Below, one piece after another: positions 21,348-24,022 of a DNA stretch of 24,022 nt; positions within the stretch are counted from its first letter, which is position 1, and every line of letters starts with the position of its first letter. The notes beneath the pieces were generated by a model, which was not told the DNA's origin, did no database searches, and saw only the letters and a list, made by a program, of their open reading frames with translations. The position numbers and the translations under genes are program-made. The stretch is from CAIZGX01 sp044371675 (GTDB lineage: Bacteria; Bacteroidota; Bacteroidia; Flavobacteriales_D; Sanyastnellaceae): positions 1-24,022 of the forward strand of contig JBILTF010000029.1 in the NCBI GenBank assembly GCA_044371675.1, written 5' to 3'.

Positions 21348-23911
21348 AAAGGAAATCCCAATCCTAAGTTCAAAACAGGTTGAAGTTTGAATGTGCTCGG
21401 TGAATTATTCACGTTGGATAGAAATGCATTGTACTCCTCTTTCCCTTGCCACAGCCATTTTTCTCCATCGACTTTCAAAGGATCTCTCAACGGAATTCCA
21501 ACATCCATTCGTACAATAAAGAAATCGAAATCGAAGCGCAATCCAGCTCCTGCACCCAGCGCGAACTCTTTGTAAAAACGATTCTTATCGAACTCTGCAA
21601 ACGGACGACTGTTGTCTTTGTTCGCTAACCAGATATTTCCCGCATCTACGAAAAATGCCGCTTGAAACATGTGCGTAATCTTGAATCTATATTCCGCATT
21701 GAATTCCAATTTTATATCGCCAATGTTGTTGAACGAGCGAACCAGTGTCGTGTCGCGAAAACTTCCAGGCCCGAGGGTTCGAGCCTGCCACGCGCGCAAT
21801 CCGTTCGCACCACCACTGAAATAACTTTTTTCGAAGGGTAGGGAAGATAGATTTTTCAGAGGTATACCAACACCAACAAATGCGCGAAAAGCGAATTTAT
21901 TGCGGTCGTCCTTTTGCGTGTAGAAGCGCACATCGTGATCCGACTTCACATATTGCGCAAAGCGAATGTTGTTAATCTCGTAACTACCCAAAGAGTCAGT
22001 ATCTGTATTTGGAAGGCGCTGATAAATCGCACGAAGTAAATTGCCCGCTCCTTCAATAATGTTCCCGCGGTAATAAAATGCGCGGGGTTGGTTGCCGTCT
22101 TTCTGCGTGTTTACCGTATATCCCAATCGAGAGGCTAAGATCAAGTGATCCTGATAACTGTTCGCCAAATAGCTGTCGTTCAGCGACCCTAACCATTGAT
22201 CGAAAGCGGCAGAACGATCAATTTTTATGACACTCAATTCCGCCCATTCAATATCGAATGAAGATACAGTCTCTGGATTTTCAATGAAAGTCCATCCGAA
22301 ACTGACCTGAGAAAGTGTTCGCGTATAATCGGGTCTGCGCTGATAATTCAATCCGGCACGCAGGGTAGTTTTCGGATCGTTGCTTCGGCTCGTCTTCGCC
22401 AAGTCGCGCGGAAACAATCGCGGTAAAATCAAATTCAATTCCGGACCAATTTCGAAGGTATTCAATTGGAAGGTGCGCTGAACAATTTGATTGCCCGTGT
22501 TCGCGGAGCCGTCACCTAACACTTGTGAAGCTTCCGCTCCGACAACCGTCTTGAATTCAAAAGACTCTGCCCCGCGAAAGACATTGCGATGTTTGTAGAT
22601 GAAGTTACCATATATACCCATGTTGCCCGAACGGTTGGTCACGCGCGGATCGAAACTCAAGGCTTGCTTCTTATTTGGCGCCAACAACACTTTAACATCG
22701 AGCAAGGCTTGTCCAGTTTTCACATCGTTACGCGGTGAAAGTTGAATGTTCACCGTTTTGAATACACCTAACTGCGTGAAGCGTTTATACGTTTCATCGA
22801 GATAACGCTGCTGGTAGAGTTGGGTTTCTTTAACTTCAACACGTCTGTCGAGTATGACAGGTTTTACGCACGACAGGCCAACGCTATAAATGTCTAGCCC
22901 TTTGTATTCAATGGTGTCGGTCGGAGTCTCATTGGGATCCAATGGATTGAAAGAGGTGTTGAACGAAATTTCTCCGATATAAAATTTGCGATGAGGTAAT
23001 GTTTTTCCAGTGAAATTTCCATAACCGTCGAGTGCCTTTTGGTTTAGAACAGTGAGCTTAACGTTAACCTCCTTCGGTGAAGTAACTGTATCTAATTGAT
23101 AGACGATATAGTCAGGAATGAATTCGTAGAAGCCTTCGTTACTCAAGAACAATGTAATTCGGGCTCGTTCAGCATCTAGGTTTGTTACGCGAAAGCGTTC
23201 GTTAGCTTTAACCAAAGATTTTTCTTGAAGTTTCGGAAGTTGTTTTTTTATGTTCGCGTCCTCTGTAGTCCACTCAACATTTTTAATGGTGTACAAGTCT
23301 TTCAGCTCAACATGATAAACCACACGACTCTTCTTTCCTGCTTTCCAGAATAAACTTTTTTCTGCGTTAATGATGCTTTCTCCATTAACTTCTGCGTTGA
23401 AATAACCATTCTTTCGCAGATAGATTTCCATTTGTCGTGCTCCTTTGTTAACGAGCACTGTATCCATAAGCACAGGCGGTTCTCCGACAGTATAAGCAAG
23501 CCAAGGCCATAGGCCATTGCACTTTTTAGGGTCTTTGTGCTTTTTGTTTTTTCGCGTTTCTTTGTCAAAGCGCTTCTTATTAATCCGAGCGCAACGTTTA
23601 TCAATACGCAACTGCGATCGTTCTAAAAATTTCCTTGGAACAAACGTATTCAAACGCATATTCAATCGAAACATTAACGTCTTCCGATTGGGTTTCAGTT
23701 TCGTCAAATACAAAAGTTCGTCGGCGCTAACATCGGTGGTAGGAAGTAATTCGTTTTTCTGTCCAACGAAATCAATCTTGTGATCTTCGAAATAAATCTC
23801 ACCATCACGCAAGTTATTTTGAATGGCGCAAGAAGAATAAGTGAGGCAAAGAACGACACCGATAAGTGTTTGTACGAACCAGCGTTTTTGAAAAATCTTC
23901 TTTTGCATCAT
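21344..23911 (-). CDS. tamL: Omp85-family outer-membrane assembly lipoprotein (TamL)
   Basis: The 855-residue protein has a lipoprotein signal with a cysteine at 28 (LCLTYSSC), periplasmic POTRA-like repeats through about residue 450 (for example RQMEIYLRKNGYFNAEV and YKRFTQLGVFKTVNIQLS), and a C-terminal 16-strand-type barrel ending LNLGLGFPF with the terminal phenylalanine. The Omp85 lid-loop motif is seen as SGGANGLRAWQARTLGPGSF. Lipidated TamA-like proteins (TamL) are the Bacteroidota form and usually work with TamB in outer-membrane biogenesis. TamB is not next to it: plsC converges directly on its 3' end (stops share CTAG, 21344-21347). The start is the first of two consecutive ATG codons and lies 41 bp from the divergent trmH-like gene. 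Confidence 0.9.
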   Translation of the reverse strand: MMQKKIFQKRWFVQTLIGVVLCLTYSSCAIQNNLRDGEIYFEDHKIDFVGQKNELLPTTDVSADELLYLTKLKPNRKTLMFRLNMRLNTFVPRKFLERSQLRIDKRCARINKKRFDKETRKNKKHKDPKKCNGLWPWLAYTVGEPPVLMDTVLVNKGARQMEIYLRKNGYFNAEVNGESIINAEKSLFWKAGKKSRVVYHVELKDLYTIKNVEWTTEDANIKKQLPKLQEKSLVKANERFRVTNLDAERARITLFLSNEGFYEFIPDYIVYQLDTVTSPKEVNVKLTVLNQKALDGYGNFTGKTLPHRKFYIGEISFNTSFNPLDPNETPTDTIEYKGLDIYSVGLSCVKPVILDRRVEVKETQLYQQRYLDETYKRFTQLGVFKTVNIQLSPRNDVKTGQALLDVKVLLAPNKKQALSFDPRVTNRSGNMGIYGNFIYKHRNVFRGAESFEFKTVVGAEASQVLGDGSANTGNQIVQRTFQLNTFEIGPELNLILPRLFPRDLAKTSRSNDPKTTLRAGLNYQRRPDYTRTLSQVSFGWTFIENPETVSSFDIEWAELSVIKIDRSAAFDQWLGSLNDSYLANSYQDHLILASRLGYTVNTQKDGNQPRAFYYRGNIIEGAGNLLRAIYQRLPNTDTDSLGSYEINNIRFAQYVKSDHDVRFYTQKDDRNKFAFRAFVGVGIPLKNLSSLPFEKSYFSGGANGLRAWQARTLGPGSFRDTTLVRSFNNIGDIKLEFNAEYRFKITHMFQAAFFVDAGNIWLANKDNSRPFAEFDKNRFYKEFALGAGAGLRFDFDFFIVRMDVGIPLRDPLKVDGEKWLWQGKEEYNAFLSNVNNSPSTFKLQPVLNLGLGFPF

Positions 23912-23942
23912 TTCTACAAATATCTAACGCATCTTTGTAGAA
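23912..23942. promoter_or_regulatory. Symmetric divergent promoter between tamL and the TrmH-family gene
   Basis: TTCTACAAA (23912-23920) and TTTGTAGAA (23934-23942) form a perfect 9-bp inverted repeat with a 13-nt spacer. On each strand the arm gives a TTTG preceded by AT (CATCTTTG on plus, GATATTTG on minus), close to the -7 box. The left arm touches the tamL start codon, so that transcript would be almost leaderless. Confidence 0.5.
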
Positions 23943-23952
23943 ATAAAATTTA

Positions 23953-24022
23953 ATGTCCATTTCCAAGAACGAAATCAAACTAATTCGCTCTTTGCAGCAG
24001 AAGAAATTCAGAATGCAAGAGC
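23953..24022 (+). CDS. TrmH-family RNA 2'-O-methyltransferase, N-terminal fragment
   Basis: Only 23 residues are in the window: MSISKNEIKLIRSLQQKKFR and then MQE. This matches the start of SpoU/TrmH-type methyltransferases (S-K-N-x-I-K-x-I-x-S-L-x-x-K-K-x-R), which modify ribose 2'-OH in tRNA or rRNA; the SAM-binding knot lies beyond the edge. Divergent pairing with a TamL gene is common in Flavobacteriia, which supports the call. Confidence 0.7.
   Translation, partial: MSISKNEIKLIRSLQQKKFRMQE

Overview
The window reads as chromosomal DNA of a Bacteroidota bacterium, most likely order Flavobacteriales. Two genes (4188-5825 and 11953-16989) encode secreted proteins with a C-terminal type IX secretion sorting domain. 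Housekeeping neighbourhoods are typical of the phylum: holA divergent from a small HsdR-N nuclease-like gene, a lipoprotein Omp85 (TamL) divergent from a TrmH-type methyltransferase, and a RecQ with an unusual domain order. Several genes have a TAnnTTTG-type -7 box, the Bacteroidota sigma-A element, and few have a Shine-Dalgarno sequence. Species cannot be named from this.

Left part (1-10.6 kb): compact housekeeping and secretion genes. These are holA (partial), HSDR_N_2-like nuclease, a coupled pair (S8 peptidase plus probable outer-membrane protein), threonine aldolase, a T9SS-sorted extracellular protein, a CvfB-like S1 RNA-binding protein with a repeat-built tail, a DUF6265-like lipocalin-size secreted protein, RlmI rRNA methyltransferase and RecQ.

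Middle part (10.6-18.3 kb): accessory DNA. It has a higBA toxin-antitoxin pair, a 1678-residue T9SS surface protein, and an ORF6N protein fused to a phospholipase-D-like half-site. The intergenic spaces hold four arrays of very short hairpins, about 35 in all, mostly 3-7 bp stems closed by 3-nt loops. Within each sub-array the loop and linker stay nearly constant while the two stem arms change together. Both accessory modules (higBA and ORF6N) have the same layout: hairpin array overlapping the stop codon, gene on the minus strand, promoter, a shared 36-bp element (34 of 36 identical) and then a second hairpin array. This cassette-like layout is the main candidate for something undescribed.

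Right part (18.3-24 kb): a YdeP-type molybdopterin oxidoreductase translationally coupled to a PlsC acyltransferase, then convergent TamL (the two stop codons share CTAG), then a divergent TrmH-family methyltransferase, partial at the window edge. No tRNA, rRNA, CRISPR, insertion sequence or recombinase gene was seen.
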